A stretch of DNA of 64,000 nucleotides from UBA3700 sp002372775 (GTDB lineage: Bacteria > Bacillota > Clostridia > Christensenellales > UBA3700): contig CAMOIC010000002.1 of NCBI GenBank assembly GCA_946615965.1, positions 28,975-92,974 on the forward strand. Direction: 5' to 3'. Below, in pieces: positions 25,354 through 34,853 of this stretch. The translations under genes were made by a program, and so were the position numbers. The first letter of the stretch is position 1, and the number at the start of each line of letters is the position of its first letter. The notes beneath the pieces were generated by a model. That model was given only the letters and a program-made list of their open reading frames with translations, did not search any database and was not told the DNA's origin.

Positions 25354-28300
25354 CTACTTGAAGTAATCTACACCTGCTTTAAAGATGTCCATGTCGAATG
25401 AACCTCTAATGTTCTTATATAAATCCTTACCTACTCTTTCACTATGACCCATCTTACCTAAGATATGTCCATCTGGAGAAATTAATCCTTCAATGGCAAA
25501 AGTTGATCCTGTTGGATTATATGGACTTACCATTGTTGCATCACCTAAATTATCTACATATTGTGTAGCAACTAAACCTTCATTTAGAATCTTTTCTAAT
25601 TCTTCTTTTGAAGCAACGAATTTACCCATACCGCAAGATATAGGAACGTTACTAATTGTATCAATATTAATACCATCAAACCATGGCGTCTTATTTGTTG
25701 CTATTCTTGTTCTTACAATAGAAGAAACATGATGACCAATATCATTCTTGATAAAGTTGCAAGACTTCTCTGTTTGAGGTGTTAATTTACCATATGGAAT
25801 AAATCCAAGTTTAACAAATGCTTGGAATCCATTACCAATACCTAAAGCCAAACCTTCTCTATCATAAATCATATTCATGAATGCATCATTAATCTCGCTC
25901 TTTTCAAACATAGATACGATATACTTTGATGTATCCATAATATCGCTATCACTAAATCCGCCTGGAAGTGCTAAGATTTGAGACTCAATTATTGCTTTTC
26001 TAAATGCAGTAATAGATTCTTCAATATCTGATCTTGTTCTATTTCTAATAACTAGGATATTTGTTTCAGCGCCTGCCTTTTCAAAAGCTCTTGCCATATC
26101 ATATTCACAAGTAGTTCCTGGGAATACTGGAATTAATACTTTTGGTGGAACTGTCATTGAAACATTATCTCTAATTTCTCTTACGCAATAAATAAGTTTT
26201 GATACATTCTCTACTTCATCATTTTGATATACAGTTGGATATACATCATCTAATGTCTTTGTATATGCATCAAAAGCGTCGCCAAATTTAAACTCTTCAC
26301 CGCATAAATCTGCAGTTCTTGTTCCATTAATCTTTGCAATTAATTTAACATCTAATCCAGCAAGAGAAGATACGTCGCTTGCTTGAACAACAAAGTCACC
26401 AAATAAAGGTGCAAATAAATCTTCAGAAATTTCTTCCCATGTTGTTCCTATTCTATTACCCATACAAGATTTGAATACAGCAGATATTGCGCCACCTTCT
26501 TCAACTACGTTTGCTGATACGATATCCCCATTTTCAATTGCTGTTCCAATTGCGAGATATACCTTTTGGGCATCATCAAAATCTGGAACGCCATATTCGT
26601 CTCTTCTTATATGAATTCTATAAATATTCTTTGCATCAGACTTTTCATTAAAATCATTTGAAATTAACTTACTTGCTTTAGATATACCACAAGCAAATGA
26701 AATAATTGTTGGTGGTACATCAAGATTTCCAAATGTACCATTCATACTATCCTTACCACCAATAGAACAAATACCTAAATTCAATTGAGCATATAATGCT
26801 CCAAGCAATGCAGATGTAGGTTCTCCCCATCTTTCTTTATCATTACCAAGGTTCTTGAAATATTGTTGTAAATTCAATTTGATATTGCCAAGTTTAACAC
26901 CTGCAGCAATTTGTTTTGAAATTGAAATAATAATCGAATAAATTGATCCAACAAATGGAGATTCACTCATAAGATAAGGTGAGCATCCAAATGAAGCTAC
27001 TGTTGCTGTATCTGTTTCTCCATTTACAGGAATCTTTGCCGCCATAACAATTGATTCTGTTTCTTGATATTTACCACCATAAGGCATAAATATAGTATTT
27101 GAATTAATTGTCGAATCGCACATTTGCGCTCTTCCTTTTTGAGAGCAAACATTTAATCTTGATAAATCAGCAAGTAAAGCACCTCTAAAATCACCATCTT
27201 CAAAGAACTTGTTAGCAGCTTGGCTTGGCTTATTCATATATTTTGTAACCTTTTCATTGATTACAACATCTTGTTTAACTTTAACGCCCTTTAAATCTAC
27301 AAAATCCCTGTTTAAATTAACAACAGTATCTCCGTTATAGAACATTCTAACAAGACCGGAATCTGTAACTGTTGCTATCTTTGTAGCAGCTAAATTCTCT
27401 TGATTAGCAATCTTAATAAACTCATCTTGTTTTACATCATCTAAAACAACAACTATTCTATCTTGAGTTTCAGATATTGCAATTTCTGTTCCAGATAATG
27501 ATTCATCTACTCTTGGAACTAAATTTAGGTTTACATCAAAGCTTCTAGCACTCTCTAGAAGAGCTACAGCAAGACCGCCGGTAGACACGTCTGTACATCT
27601 TTTAACAATACTTGTTGCTTCTTTTCTTCTAACAAGTCTTTGTAATGCTCTAGATATTAGTGGGTCGCCTTTTTCAAATGAAGATGATTTAATATCTGTA
27701 TCTTTTCTTGAAGCAGCTGATGCTGCACCGCAACCAACTCTTGACGTCTTTTCGCCAACTATCATGATAATGTCGCCGCATTCTGCTTCGGCCGCCATCA
27801 TGTTTTCTTTCTTACCAGCACCAATAACGAAGTTAGCTTCTAAGTGCTTAGCCTTGTAATTCTCATGATACATCTCATAAGAAAGACCTGTTGGAACACC
27901 AATTTGTGTACCGATCTCAGCATGTCCCATTGCGGATTTTGTTGAAATTGTTTTTTGAGATAATTTCTTATTTTGTAAATCTATCTTTGAATCTCTTGGA
28001 TCTGCAGAACCAGATACTCTCATTGCTTGATATGTAAATGATCTACCAGTTAATGGATCTAAAACAGCCGCTGATAGACCAGTTGCTGCGCCACCATATG
28101 GTTCTATCTCTGTTGGAGAGTTTGCTGTTTCTGTTTTAAACATTACAACCCATTTTTCATTCTTGCCATTAACATCTACATCGACATCAATAGCACTAAC
28201 ATTTCTCTCAAGAGTTGTAACTAAATTCTTTAATCTACCTTGCTTTTGTAATTTCTTAATAGCAATAGTAGCAATATCTCTTAATGATACATATGAATTT

Positions 28301-29076
28301 GCATTCTCTTCACTAAACTCTTTAGCTATTCTCTTATATTGAGAATATGCTCTTTCAATATGTGGATTGTCTGAATTGATATTTATTGAAGTAATTTCAG
28401 TATCAATAACTGAATGCTTTACGTGATCTGACCAAAGTGTATCTAATACTTTAATTTCAGTTTCTGTTGGATTTCTCTTAATGTCTTTGAAATAATCTTG
28501 AATTAGTTTTAAGTCTTCAAATGAAATTGCAAAATTTTGTGAATCATAAAATGGTTGTAATTCATTATTCTTTAGAGAGATGAAACTATCATATAAAACA
28601 TTTTGAGGTTTCTTATACTCAACTTTTAGAGTATCTGGTAAATCAAGCATAGCTTCTTTATTAACAAGTGGATTAATAATGTATGCTTTTATCTTTTCAA
28701 AATCAGTATCAGCCACACCTGAGAAAGCATAAACTGTTGCTGTCTTTACTTTTGGTTCATCGCCAGCGGAAATGATTCTTATACAAGTTTCAGCATTTTC
28801 AGCTTTTGTATCAGCAGTTTCAGTTAGTGGTTCTATAGCAAAACTTCTATAGCCTCTTGTTGGGTTCTTTGTATAGACATACTCAAGGGATGGTTCATAG
28901 AAAATGAAACTTTGGAATCTATCAAAAACGTAGTCAGATAATCCTTCAATGTCATATCTGTCAAATATTCTTAAATCCTCAATATTAATTGAGAAAAGGT
29001 TCTCTAGTTCCTCTTTTAGATCTAACGCCTTTGAATTATATTCTGTTTTTTGTTCAACAAACAAACGTCTAATCAT
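25354..29076 (-). CDS. purL: Phosphoribosylformylglycinamidine synthase, single-chain (PurL type II), glutaminase Cys missing
   Basis: Converts FGAR to FGAM in purine synthesis using ATP and glutamine. At 1240 aa it is the single-chain form of Clostridia and Bacteroidota. The synthetase part has GTQIGVPTGLSYEMY and the ATP-binding GEPTSALLGALYAQ region. The C-terminal class I glutaminase starts KVLIPVFPGTTCEYDMARAF and keeps the His/Glu end (GKMGHSERVG). The nucleophile loop reads LGIGNGFQAF where the family has GICNGFQ or GVCNGCQ: residue 1081 is Gly (codon GGT, 25834-25836) instead of Cys. No separate purQ or purS is nearby. The enzyme may be ammonia-dependent, or this is a one-base sequencing error. 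Confidence 0.93.
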   Translation of the reverse strand: MIRRLFVEQKTEYNSKALDLKEELENLFSINIEDLRIFDRYDIEGLSDYVFDRFQSFIFYEPSLEYVYTKNPTRGYRSFAIEPLTETADTKAENAETCIRIISAGDEPKVKTATVYAFSGVADTDFEKIKAYIINPLVNKEAMLDLPDTLKVEYKKPQNVLYDSFISLKNNELQPFYDSQNFAISFEDLKLIQDYFKDIKRNPTETEIKVLDTLWSDHVKHSVIDTEITSININSDNPHIERAYSQYKRIAKEFSEENANSYVSLRDIATIAIKKLQKQGRLKNLVTTLERNVSAIDVDVDVNGKNEKWVVMFKTETANSPTEIEPYGGAATGLSAAVLDPLTGRSFTYQAMRVSGSADPRDSKIDLQNKKLSQKTISTKSAMGHAEIGTQIGVPTGLSYEMYHENYKAKHLEANFVIGAGKKENMMAAEAECGDIIMIVGEKTSRVGCGAASAASRKDTDIKSSSFEKGDPLISRALQRLVRRKEATSIVKRCTDVSTGGLAVALLESARSFDVNLNLVPRVDESLSGTEIAISETQDRIVVVLDDVKQDEFIKIANQENLAATKIATVTDSGLVRMFYNGDTVVNLNRDFVDLKGVKVKQDVVINEKVTKYMNKPSQAANKFFEDGDFRGALLADLSRLNVCSQKGRAQMCDSTINSNTIFMPYGGKYQETESIVMAAKIPVNGETDTATVASFGCSPYLMSESPFVGSIYSIIISISKQIAAGVKLGNIKLNLQQYFKNLGNDKERWGEPTSALLGALYAQLNLGICSIGGKDSMNGTFGNLDVPPTIISFACGISKASKLISNDFNEKSDAKNIYRIHIRRDEYGVPDFDDAQKVYLAIGTAIENGDIVSANVVEEGGAISAVFKSCMGNRIGTTWEEISEDLFAPLFGDFVVQASDVSSLAGLDVKLIAKINGTRTADLCGEEFKFGDAFDAYTKTLDDVYPTVYQNDEVENVSKLIYCVREIRDNVSMTVPPKVLIPVFPGTTCEYDMARAFEKAGAETNILVIRNRTRSDIEESITAFRKAIIESQILALPGGFSDSDIMDTSKYIVSMFEKSEINDAFMNMIYDREGLALGIGNGFQAFVKLGFIPYGKLTPQTEKSCNFIKNDIGHHVSSIVRTRIATNKTPWFDGINIDTISNVPISCGMGKFVASKEELEKILNEGLVATQYVDNLGDATMVSPYNPTGSTFAIEGLISPDGHILGKMGHSERVGKDLYKNIRGSFDMDIFKAGVDYFK

Positions 29077-29103
29077 GTTACCTCAAAACCCTAATTAATT
29101 TTA

Positions 29104-29142
29104 CCACTAATATTATACTCAACTCAAACAAACTTTTAGTGG
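29104..29142. promoter_or_regulatory. purL upstream region: -10 box between inverted-repeat arms
   Basis: Inverted repeat CCACTAA (29104-29110) / TTAGTGG (29136-29142), 25 bp apart. Between the arms on the minus strand is a perfect TATAAT. No good -35 is visible, so the promoter may need an activator, or the arms may bind a regulator. Whether this is purine control cannot be told. Confidence 0.35.
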
Positions 29143-29243
29143 CAAAAAACCTATTGTTAATTTTTAAACATCCCTATTTTTTTAATATGTGACAAACACT
29201 CCGGAAACTTAAAAATCGCTTAAGAATAGCGTTTTTGCCTTAG

Positions 29244-29284
29244 TTATCCACAAAGTTATCCACATTGACCTATAGTTATCCACA
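29244..29284 (+). promoter_or_regulatory. Cluster of three perfect DnaA boxes
   Basis: TTATCCACA at 29244-29252, 29256-29264 and 29276-29284, each preceded by AG and all in the same orientation, in the 303-bp gap between purL and the beta-mannosidase. An AT-rich stretch with the inverted repeat GTGAATAT / ATATTCAC (~29292-29331) follows, and a small hairpin (CGCT/AGCG, ~29211-29237) precedes. dnaA and dnaN are not nearby and gene orientation does not switch here, so it is more likely a titration or regulatory cluster than the origin. Confidence 0.85.
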
Positions 29285-29379
29285 ATAAAAAGTGAATATT
29301 GCGATATTCAAAAAATAGTTTTTTATATTCACAATCCGGTTTTTGCGACACGGAAAAGTTATGTCTAATTATAAGAAAA

Positions 29380-31773
29380 TTATGTTCTAGAATAGTAGAT
29401 AAAGTTTAATATATTCATTATCTTTAATCTGTATGTTAATCTAAACCATTTTCTCTTAAAGTTCTCTCCTTTGAACTCAATATTATTAGCACATGTTAGT
29501 TTTATAGAATCTGCATCTTTTACCTTAATAAACTTCTTTTCACCCTTAGATAATGAGAAGTAGTTCTCTTCTAATATCTCATTAGAATCAACAAAGATAT
29601 TAAATGCGAAGTTATCTACACTAATTTCTACACCGCCTTCTACTTTCTCAACATTGAAGTTAACCTTCTTTAAAGGTAATTTAAGAGGTTTATTGAAGAT
29701 CTCATATAAAGTTTCATTATTGAATGAAATTTCCAAATATGAGTCTAATTTAACTTTTAAATCTGCTAATTTAGCAAAAGAATTAGCCTCCAAGTTGCAA
29801 ACATAGTTATATGTGTTTAATACTTTACTATTAGCAATTGAGATTTCCTTAACAACAACTTTTAAGCCAACTTTCTTTAGTGTGTCGTTATGAGCATAGA
29901 TATGAGCTATTCCATTTTCCTTTTTACATGAAACTGTAACAGGAGCAAAGAATTCTTTAGCTTTGTATTGTAATGCCTTTGGTACTTTCTCAAAATCTAC
30001 AGAAGACCAGCTTGGGCAATTCCATACATCATTGTATTGCCAATAGATTGCACCATTGCATCTTCCTTTATTTTGTCTAAAGTGAACAGTAGCATTCTTA
30101 ATACATTCAGCTTGTACAATACCTGTTAGATATGGTAAATCTTCAAAATGTTTTGGGAAATCAAACATTTCTGTTAAATAGAAAAGCATCTTTTCATTAC
30201 CACCAATACACTTTTGATGCGCATTAAATGAAGCAGATGTAATGTCTAATTCATCTCCACTAGCAAATGTAGATATAGCTTTCATTGATGGTAAAGACTC
30301 AAGACCAAATTCAGATAAGAATCTTGAATATCTTGTTTGATAATAATCTAACTTCTTTAAACCATGCCATACGTTCCACATATGCATATCGCCATCGCCA
30401 TCTGAATTAATGTTTGTAAAGCAAGCAGTACCAAGTGGTGATGATGGAATATAAGATACATCAGTAATATCTTTTATTGCATCAGGAACTACGTTATAGA
30501 AGAACATTTCATAAGCCTTCATTAACTTATTAGTTTTTGGCATCCATGAATACATAGTTTCAATTTCGTTATTGCCGCAGAATAAAGCCATTGATGGGTG
30601 CATACTTTGTCTTACAACATTGTACTTAATTTCTTCTACAACATTATCTAATAAATCCTTTTCATAGAAAGGATATAATTGACATGCAAAACAGAAGTCT
30701 TGCCAGATTAAAATACCCTTCTTATCACATTCTGACATTAAGTATTCATCAGCATAAGAAGCGCCACCCCAAATTCTTAAAATATTAAAGTTAGACTTTA
30801 AAGCTAAATCAATATAATAATCTACATCTTCCTTAGTAGCATCTTCATAAATAGCAGCAAATGGAATAACGTTAGCACCTTTTGCAAATATCTTTTCGCC
30901 ATTTAATGTAATACAGAAGTTTGTACCATATTCATCTTTTTCTTGATTTAAATAACAAGATCTTAAACCAATATACTTAACAACTTCTTCTTCGTCATTC
31001 TTAATTACAACATTATATAAAGGTTGTCTATCCTTGCCACTTAATTCTTTTGTATACCAAAGTTCTGGGTTCTTAACTTCAAACACACCATTAATACCCT
31101 TAATTTCCTCTCCCTTTGGAGATTCCATAGTGATTTCTTTAGCACCATCAGCCTTAATAGCAACAACTGCCATTTCCTTTTTAGTGTCTTGCTTTATATC
31201 TATATTTGTGATTTCAGTATTAATTGCCTTTAGATAAATATCATCTAAGATACCTGAATATGGAACACATGGACCCCAGTCCCAGCCAAAATGACAACCT
31301 GGCTTTCTAATATATGGAATACCATTAACCCCGTTAAAGTTATTTGGTAAAGCATTCTCTTGTTGTCTTTTAACGATGTAGTTGTATGGTGATTTGAACT
31401 TGAATTCAACTAGGTTTTCACCTTCTACAAGTTCATTCTTTACATCCACATTAAGAGGAATGTATGAATTGTTAAGTGAAGCTACTTGCTTATTATTTAA
31501 ATAAACATCACAAAGAGTATCTACCTTTTCACATTTTAGATAAACATGCTCTTTTTCTAATACTTCTTTCTTAACATCGAATTTTCTTGAGAATGTATAA
31601 TCTTTTTTAGCAATTTCAATTCCTTCTTCCTCTTTACCAGAAATCAAAGGATTCTTTACTAAATTTTGTTTAATTAAATTACCAACATCACTACCAGGAA
31701 TATCTGCGACTAAATTATAAACTCCGTCGTTAGATACTAAATTCCATTTTCCATTTAAATCTACTTTTATCAT
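29380..31773 (-). CDS. Beta-mannosidase, glycoside hydrolase family 2
   Basis: Hydrolyses terminal beta-mannosides. N-terminal jelly-roll (LNGKWNLVSNDGVYN onward), then CHFGWDWGPCVPYSG, which is characteristic of GH2 beta-mannosidases. The barrel has NILRIWGGASYADEYLM, the acid/base Glu in FCGNNEIE and the nucleophile Glu in FLSEFGLESLPS. Length 797 aa is normal. There is no signal peptide, so it acts inside on imported oligosaccharides. No mannan cluster is adjacent. The C-terminus ends in a basic/aromatic stretch (FRLTYRLKIMNILNFIYY) beyond the usual domain. Confidence 0.92.
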   Translation of the reverse strand: MIKVDLNGKWNLVSNDGVYNLVADIPGSDVGNLIKQNLVKNPLISGKEEEGIEIAKKDYTFSRKFDVKKEVLEKEHVYLKCEKVDTLCDVYLNNKQVASLNNSYIPLNVDVKNELVEGENLVEFKFKSPYNYIVKRQQENALPNNFNGVNGIPYIRKPGCHFGWDWGPCVPYSGILDDIYLKAINTEITNIDIKQDTKKEMAVVAIKADGAKEITMESPKGEEIKGINGVFEVKNPELWYTKELSGKDRQPLYNVVIKNDEEEVVKYIGLRSCYLNQEKDEYGTNFCITLNGEKIFAKGANVIPFAAIYEDATKEDVDYYIDLALKSNFNILRIWGGASYADEYLMSECDKKGILIWQDFCFACQLYPFYEKDLLDNVVEEIKYNVVRQSMHPSMALFCGNNEIETMYSWMPKTNKLMKAYEMFFYNVVPDAIKDITDVSYIPSSPLGTACFTNINSDGDGDMHMWNVWHGLKKLDYYQTRYSRFLSEFGLESLPSMKAISTFASGDELDITSASFNAHQKCIGGNEKMLFYLTEMFDFPKHFEDLPYLTGIVQAECIKNATVHFRQNKGRCNGAIYWQYNDVWNCPSWSSVDFEKVPKALQYKAKEFFAPVTVSCKKENGIAHIYAHNDTLKKVGLKVVVKEISIANSKVLNTYNYVCNLEANSFAKLADLKVKLDSYLEISFNNETLYEIFNKPLKLPLKKVNFNVEKVEGGVEISVDNFAFNIFVDSNEILEENYFSLSKGEKKFIKVKDADSIKLTCANNIEFKGENFKRKWFRLTYRLKIMNILNFIYYSRT

Positions 31774-31820
31774 ATTTACCCTTTATATTTTTTTATTTAG
31801 CGTCAAGCCGCTATTAGTTT

Positions 31821-32381
31821 CTATTTAATTTCTCTTCCTATCTTAAATGCATCAGCAACAATATTGCCAAGCTTTATATATTTATGATTAGAAGAATCAT
31901 AAGTTATGATACCTACTTTTTCAACATCAATTTTTCCATCTTCTTTAACGTACATATCATCAACATTAATATTTACAATATCAGCAACTAAATGACATGT
32001 TTCTTCATCATATGCAACCAACTTGCATTCAATTGCTATAGGTAACTCATTTATAATTGGTGCATTTACTTTATCTGCTTTTGAACTTGTTAACCCCGAT
32101 TTTTCGAACTTGTCTTTAACTTTGTTGCCAGAAACAAGACCCAAATAATCACATGCTTTAACTGCAGATTCTGTACCAAAAGAGACTGTAAATTCTTTAG
32201 TTCTTAAAATATTCTTTGTTGTCTTGTGATCATCAGATAAACACATACCTATTCTATTATCTGTTTCTATTCCGCCCCATGCTGCATTCATTACATCAAC
32301 TGAGCCATCTTCGTTGTATGTAGCAATCATTAAGACTGGCATTGGATACATCATTGTTTTTGCGCCTAAACTCTTTCTCAT
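31821..32381 (-). CDS. Flavin reductase-like (FMN-binding split-barrel) protein
   Basis: Small flavoprotein of the flavin reductase-like domain family. It has PMPVLMIATYNEDGSVDVMNAAW at the N-terminus with TKNILRTKEFTVSFG, then AVKACDYLGLVSGNKVKDKF. Length 186 aa is typical. The family is often annotated as flavin reductase, but many members have unknown substrates. It lies 7 bp after the ParC-like gene, so it is probably at the end of the topoisomerase transcript with no evident functional link. Confidence 0.85.
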   Translation of the reverse strand: MRKSLGAKTMMYPMPVLMIATYNEDGSVDVMNAAWGGIETDNRIGMCLSDDHKTTKNILRTKEFTVSFGTESAVKACDYLGLVSGNKVKDKFEKSGLTSSKADKVNAPIINELPIAIECKLVAYDEETCHLVADIVNINVDDMYVKEDGKIDVEKVGIITYDSSNHKYIKLGNIVADAFKIGREIK

Positions 32382-32388
32382 AAACCAC

Positions 32389-34851
32389 CTATATTAAATT
32401 GTGAGAAGCTATCATATATATAATTGCTTCGTATTTATCTTTAGATACCTTCTTCAAGATATTCTTTCCTTTTGCTGTTCTATTTTCAATATCTACATCT
32501 TCAGTATTTACAGCAACCATATCGCCATCTGCAAAATAGATAGCAAAATCATATGGGTTCTTTACAACAGATACATATGCTATATCTTTTGGCTTCTTAA
32601 CATCGCATAAAGCAACGCCCTTGCCATATCTATTCTTTGGATCAATTGTAGATAGAATTACACGCTTAGCAAAGCCTGATGCCATTACAACAACAATTTC
32701 ACCTTCTTGGTTATTTTGTGTTACATATCTTACGCTGTCTTTTTCATCAACAAGTTTAACGCCCTTAACACCAGATGCTCTTCTTCCTTGTTCTGGAACA
32801 TCGGCAAATGCATTTAGAACATTACCCATTTCTGTTACGAATAAGATGTATTCACAAGATTCATCTACTATTTGAACTGAGATTACTTCATCATCTTCAT
32901 CCTTTAGAACGATTCCTGGATATGTTGTCTTTTTCTCCATTGGATATTCTGAAGATTGAGACTTCTTAATCATGCCATCTTTTGTTGCAATATAGATAGA
33001 CTTACCAGCAAGTTGCTTTTCAGTCATAATCTCAACAATCGAATCATCAGAATCAACTTTACCTAGTTTGTTGATTTGAGTTCCCTTACTCTTCCATTTA
33101 TCATCTAAAACTTGAGATGGAGTAAATACAACACATTGTCCTTTCTTTGTAAATGCAATAATATTTGTATCGCCATCAACAAACAAAGCTGTCTTTACAA
33201 GTTCATTTGCTGTACAGTTAACTATATTCTTTGATGCAGCTTTATAAATCTTGTCATTAACAAATCTCAAGGCTCCATTATTGCCAAGAAGTAGATATCC
33301 TGTAACCTTTACAGCTTCTACAACTTCTTCAGCCTTAATAATGTTTTCGTGAACTTCTGGATCTACAATCTTTGTTACGCGAGGTGTAGCATATTTCTTC
33401 TTAACTTCAAGAAGCTCTTTCTTAATGATTGTATATTGTCTTCTCTTAGAAGCAAGTATTCCTTCCAAATCTTCGATTTGTGCTTTTAAGGCTGCAAGTT
33501 CATCTTGCATCTTCTTAACATCAAGTCTATTTAATCTCTTTAAAGGAATATCTAAAACAGCAGTTGCTTGTTTATCTGTTAATTCAAATTCTGTTATTAA
33601 TTTTTGTTTTGATTCATCATATGATGGAGATTCTAAAACAATATCTACAACACGTCTAATGTTATTAACAGCGATTAATAAGCCTTCTAAGATATGAGCT
33701 CTATTTGAAGCAGCTGTTAATTCATATTGGCTTCTTCTATAGATTACTTGTCTTTGGAATTCTACATACTCTTCAATGTATTTTAATAAACTCAATTGTT
33801 CTGGCTTACCATTTGCAATAGCAACCATATTAACATTGAATGCACACTCTAGAGCTGTTGATTTATATAGACCGGCTAAGATTCTCTTAGCATTGCCACC
33901 CTTTCTAACTTTAATAACGCATCTGATACCATTTCTGTTAGATTCATCATTGATATCTTGGATATCTCCATATAAATCTTTCTTACTTTCACGTAAATCA
34001 TTGATACGTCTTAACAAGTCTGCCTTGTTAACTTGGAATGGGATTTCAGTAATAACGATATTTTCTTTATCTCCATCCTTTTCGATATTAACAACGGCAC
34101 GCATAATAACCTTGCCTTTACCTGTTTCATACGCTTCTTTAATTCCATCGCCCTTAATGATTAAACCACCTGTTGGGAAATCAGGAGCTGGAATATATTT
34201 CATCATTTCATCAAGAGTTATCTTTTGATTTTCAATATACGCGCATACACCATCAATTACTTCGCCTAAGTTATGTGTTGGAATATTTGTAGACATACCA
34301 ACCGCAATACCCATAGCACCATTAACAAGTAAATTTGGGAATTTACCAGGCAATAAATCTGGCTCTTCTAATGTATCGTCGAAGTTTAGTACCATAGGTA
34401 CTGTTTCTTTATCTAAGTCTTTTAAAAGCTCTGTTGCAAGTGGAGCAAGCTTTGCTTCTGTATAACGCATAGCGGCAGCACTATCTCCATCTACAGAACC
34501 ATAGTTACCTTGTCCTGAAATCAATGGCATTCTTACATTGAATGGTTGAGCAAGTCTAACCATTGCATCATAAACTGATGAATCACCATGTGGATGATAT
34601 TTGCCTAAGCAATCTCCAACAACTCTTGCACTCTTAACAAATGGCTTATCTGGAGTAATGCCAAGCATATACATTGTGTATAAGATTCTACGTTGAACTG
34701 GCTTTAGACCATCCTCAATTCTTGGAATGGCTCTTTCCATGATTACGTGTTCTGAATAAGGAATCATGGAACTATGAAGTACTTGTTCAACAGTACATTC
34801 TAATAATTTAGAAGTATCTACTACTTGTTCTTCTACTTTTCTCTTTGCCAT
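32389..34851 (-). CDS. parC: Type IIA topoisomerase subunit A (ParC-like; possibly GyrA)
   Basis: DNA cleavage/rejoining subunit. Opening blocks ERAIPRIEDGLKPVQRRILY, the quinolone-region GDCLGKYHPHGDSSVYDAM, and the catalytic Tyr130 in SAAAMRYTEAKLAP. The C-terminal beta-pinwheel starts after ~residue 500. I do not find the GyrA box QRRGGKG; the nearest is EQGRRASGVKG. Hence ParC (decatenase) is favoured over GyrA. At 820 aa it fits either. It follows the ParE-like gene by 2 bp. Confidence 0.9.
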   Translation of the reverse strand: MAKRKVEEQVVDTSKLLECTVEQVLHSSMIPYSEHVIMERAIPRIEDGLKPVQRRILYTMYMLGITPDKPFVKSARVVGDCLGKYHPHGDSSVYDAMVRLAQPFNVRMPLISGQGNYGSVDGDSAAAMRYTEAKLAPLATELLKDLDKETVPMVLNFDDTLEEPDLLPGKFPNLLVNGAMGIAVGMSTNIPTHNLGEVIDGVCAYIENQKITLDEMMKYIPAPDFPTGGLIIKGDGIKEAYETGKGKVIMRAVVNIEKDGDKENIVITEIPFQVNKADLLRRINDLRESKKDLYGDIQDINDESNRNGIRCVIKVRKGGNAKRILAGLYKSTALECAFNVNMVAIANGKPEQLSLLKYIEEYVEFQRQVIYRRSQYELTAASNRAHILEGLLIAVNNIRRVVDIVLESPSYDESKQKLITEFELTDKQATAVLDIPLKRLNRLDVKKMQDELAALKAQIEDLEGILASKRRQYTIIKKELLEVKKKYATPRVTKIVDPEVHENIIKAEEVVEAVKVTGYLLLGNNGALRFVNDKIYKAASKNIVNCTANELVKTALFVDGDTNIIAFTKKGQCVVFTPSQVLDDKWKSKGTQINKLGKVDSDDSIVEIMTEKQLAGKSIYIATKDGMIKKSQSSEYPMEKKTTYPGIVLKDEDDEVISVQIVDESCEYILFVTEMGNVLNAFADVPEQGRRASGVKGVKLVDEKDSVRYVTQNNQEGEIVVVMASGFAKRVILSTIDPKNRYGKGVALCDVKKPKDIAYVSVVKNPYDFAIYFADGDMVAVNTEDVDIENRTAKGKNILKKVSKDKYEAIIYMIASHNLI

Positions 34852-34853
34852 AA

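Noticed and set aside
29077..29379. Chromosomal replication origin (oriC)
   Set aside because: DnaA boxes are present, but there is no dnaA/dnaN and gene direction does not diverge here; kept only as a DnaA-box cluster.
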